Below are positions 5,293-6,036 of a DNA stretch of 6,036 nucleotides, piece by piece. The notes under the pieces were generated by a model. It searched no databases, was not told the DNA's origin, and saw nothing but the letters and a program-made list of their open reading frames with translations. The stretch lies in NCBI GenBank assembly GCA_030667885.1, contig DAOUVA010000299.1, positions 1-6,036 of the forward strand, written 5' to 3'. Within the stretch, counting starts at the first letter, position 1. The number at the start of each line of letters is the position of its first letter. The position numbers and the translations under genes are program-made. This DNA is from Phycisphaerae bacterium (GTDB lineage: Bacteria > Planctomycetota > Phycisphaerae > Sedimentisphaerales > Anaerobacaceae).

Positions 5293-5574
5293 CTAAGCAT
5301 TGGTTGTGAGCAACCTGTCAACCATATTCTTCCATTTACTTAGCGTCTTCTCGTTCAGCCGATAGTGGACAAAGTACCCACGTTTCTCAGCCACAACCAA
5401 ATCTGCATCTCTGAGAATTCTCAAGTGCTGCGATACGGCTCCCTGGGTAACATCTAGCCGGGCCGAAAGGGCTCCAACACAAAGAACGCGACCCTTCAAT
5501 AATTGAAGGATCTGGATCCGTGTACCTACGGACAAAATCTTACAAACATAGGCTAAGTCTAAGGTCTTACTCAT
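5293..5574 (-). CDS. ArsR-family winged-helix transcriptional repressor
   Basis: This 93-residue ArsR/SmtB-type regulator is of normal length. Helix-turn-helix residues LSARLDVTQGAVSQHLRIL (36-54) are followed by the beta-hairpin wing VVAEKRGYFVHYRL (60-73). The place of the classical ELCVCDL metal motif reads VLCVGAL (30-36), keeping one cysteine (C32). C11 is the only other one, so a classical As(III) three-Cys site is absent; a two-Cys or thiol-redox sensor is possible. The frame can be opened at TTG 5583, but ATG 5574 with GAG about 6 nt upstream gives MSKTLDLAYV and is preferred; the signal is weak either way. Upstream lie a consensus -35 (TTGACA) and a dyad over the -10, implying autorepression. 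The next genes on the strand, the Cys-rich protein and the DUF364 gene, are probable targets within the same operon. Confidence 0.9.
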   Translation of the reverse strand: MSKTLDLAYVCKILSVGTRIQILQLLKGRVLCVGALSARLDVTQGAVSQHLRILRDADLVVAEKRGYFVHYRLNEKTLSKWKNMVDRLLTTNA

Positions 5575-5589
5575 GTTTCTCAATCTATT

Positions 5590-5611
5590 TTAGTAAACGC
5601 TAATATACTAA
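5590..5611. promoter_or_regulatory. Candidate ArsR operator dyad
   Basis: TTAGTA (5590-5595) and TACTAA (5606-5611) form a perfect 6-bp inverted repeat with a 10-bp spacer. This is the size and AT-rich character of ArsR-family operators. It lies 16 bp upstream of the ArsR start and overlaps the -10 element, so occupation would block initiation. The ATTAG element repeats inside, so the exact half-sites are uncertain. Confidence 0.55.
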
Positions 5612-5633
5612 TACAACTTTCTCAGTCTGTCAA
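5605..5633 (-). promoter_or_regulatory. Sigma70-type promoter of the ArsR / Cys-rich / DUF364 block
   Basis: On the minus strand, TTGACA (5633-5628) is a perfect -35 hexamer. After 17 bp comes TAGTAT (5610-5605), a 4/6 match to TATAAT that keeps the key T, A and final T. Initiation would fall near 5598, giving a leader of about 24 nt to the ATG at 5574. TATATT (5607-5602) is an alternative -10 but with a 20-bp spacer. Confidence 0.65.
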
Positions 5634-5670
5634 TTCAAATATGCCAAGAATCGTAACCGCTCAATTGCAG

Positions 5671-5704
5671 CTGAGGTGATTTTTTTCTGTTGCTCAAACC
5701 TCAG
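5671..5704. repeat. Perfect 7-bp inverted repeat in intergenic region
   Basis: CTGAGGT (5671-5677) and ACCTCAG (5698-5704) are exact inverted copies 20 bp apart; the plus-strand loop begins with a T-run. A second overlapping pair, CTCAG (5700-5704) and CTGAG (5711-5715), could form an alternative stem. This may be a regulatory dyad upstream of the ArsR promoter or a folded leader of a plus-strand transcript. Confidence 0.45.
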
Positions 5705-5709
5705 GAAAG

Positions 5710-5731
5710 ACTGAGAAACTCTGTTTTCAGT
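5710..5731. repeat. Short bulged hairpin in intergenic region
   Basis: ACTGA-G-AAAC (5710-5719) pairs with GTTT-TCAGT (5723-5731) across a three-base loop, giving nine base pairs with one bulged G. It directly follows the 5671-5704 inverted repeat and competes with its alternative stem. No function is assignable. Confidence 0.35.
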
Positions 5732-5919
5732 ACGGAAACACGGATTCCATCGTTATAAAACGGTTATCAGATTGTGCAATTAGTAGGAGAAGAATTTTTT
5801 AAAAACCGTTTTTTACCGCAAACACAGACAATTCTCTGCTCAGGTTCACTTGAGTCTTGTAACTTTAGGCATGCGGAAACAGAATTGGAGTGTGCGCCGA
5901 GGTAAGCTACTGTGAATCA

Positions 5920-5961
5920 GCTGGACAATCCAGCCTGGTCAAAGGTTAGCCACCGGACCAG
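5920..5961 (+). repeat. Two back-to-back hairpins in the probable leader of the right-end gene
   Basis: GCTGGA-CAA-TCCAGC (5920-5934) is a perfect 6-bp stem with a three-base loop. It is directly followed by CTGGTC (5935-5940) pairing with GACCAG (5956-5961), with an inner GGT/ACC pair closing a five-base loop. They end 33 bp before the plus-strand ATG at 5995. Tandem stems in a 5' leader suggest RNA-level regulation, or clustered protein-binding dyads; I could not match a known riboswitch. Confidence 0.45.
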
Positions 5962-5994
5962 AACTGAACTTGATGTATATTAAGGTAACGAGAT

Positions 5995-6036
5995 ATGCAA
6001 ATCTCAAGGAAAGGCGAATGGCCAGCCATAACGAAA
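5995..6036 (+). CDS. Start of a plus-strand gene, possibly an Rrf2-family regulator (partial)
   Basis: Only 14 codons are visible: MQISRKGEWPAITK, open to the window end. AAGG lies about 9 nt before the ATG. The first eight residues resemble the N-terminal helix of Rrf2-family regulators (typically M.ISRKGEYA...), which often sense Fe-S clusters, but the following WPAITK departs from the usual pattern. The gene would be divergent from the ArsR block. This is a tentative call from very little sequence. Confidence 0.35.
   Translation, partial: MQISRKGEWPAITK

Larger units (their letters stand above)
5634..5994. other. 361-bp non-coding intergenic region with hairpins
   Basis: I see no coding sequence with family features on either strand here. 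The region separates the minus-strand ArsR promoter from a plus-strand gene start at 5995, so it should hold two divergent promoters. It contains an A/T-rich tract (TTTTTTAAAAA, near 5796-5806) and several inverted repeats, listed separately. No tRNA, CRISPR or known riboswitch signature was recognised. Confidence 0.6.

Noticed and set aside
5293..5583. TTG start at 5583 for the ArsR gene
   Set aside because: The ATG at 5574 gives the more usual N-terminus with a GAG at suitable distance; nothing supports the TTG.
5790..5820. A/T-rich tract with AAAAACCG/TTTTT symmetry as a terminator
   Set aside because: There is no GC-rich stem, so it does not meet the pattern of an intrinsic terminator on either strand.
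5870..5994. Known riboswitch (molybdenum cofactor, cobalamin or other) upstream of the right-end gene
   Set aside because: The two hairpins are real, but I could not match conserved core bases of any riboswitch class by eye.

Overview
This window looks like accessory redox and metal-cofactor DNA from a strictly anaerobic bacterium, for example a Desulfobacterota member or an anaerobic Planctomycetota. I infer this from the gene families: MTH1175/NifX-type FeMo-cofactor-binding proteins, glycine/arginine-rich DUF5320 proteins, a DUF89 protein, a DUF364 protein, and a PAS-AAA+ activator resembling OrpR of the orange-protein (ORP) system of Desulfovibrio. Species cannot be assigned from the sequence alone.

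All convincing complete genes are on the minus strand, so the biological order runs from high to low coordinates. Upstream block (5633 to 4295): a sigma70-like promoter overlapped by a dyad, an ArsR-family repressor, a 45-residue Cys-rich protein, and a DUF4213/DUF364 putative metal-chelating protein. Middle block (4127 to 2781): a sigma54-dependent activator with a PAS domain carrying a three-cysteine cluster. Downstream block (2577 to 1): a 245-bp control region with a near-perfect sigma54 -24/-12 promoter and two identical-format upstream dyads (TTGC-N5-GCAA), followed by a run of six genes. These are two NifX-type small proteins, a DUF89 protein, a short DUF5320-like gene that is frameshifted, a DUF5320-like zinc-ribbon protein, and a DUF5320 protein cut by the window edge. 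No gap in this run exceeds 100 bp, and two genes overlap.

The simplest model is a self-contained redox or metal circuit. The PAS Cys cluster senses redox state, the activator binds the TTGC-N5-GCAA dyads, and sigma54 polymerase then transcribes the NifX/DUF89/DUF5320 cluster, whose products probably bind or insert a metal (Mo, Fe or Cu) cluster. The adjacent ArsR block would be a separate, derepressible metal-linked unit. The circuit architecture is read from sequence; the signals, metals and final product are inference.

The right end (about 5634-5994) has no recognisable gene on either strand but contains several hairpins. A plus-strand gene, possibly Rrf2-like, starts at 5995 and leaves the window after 14 codons.
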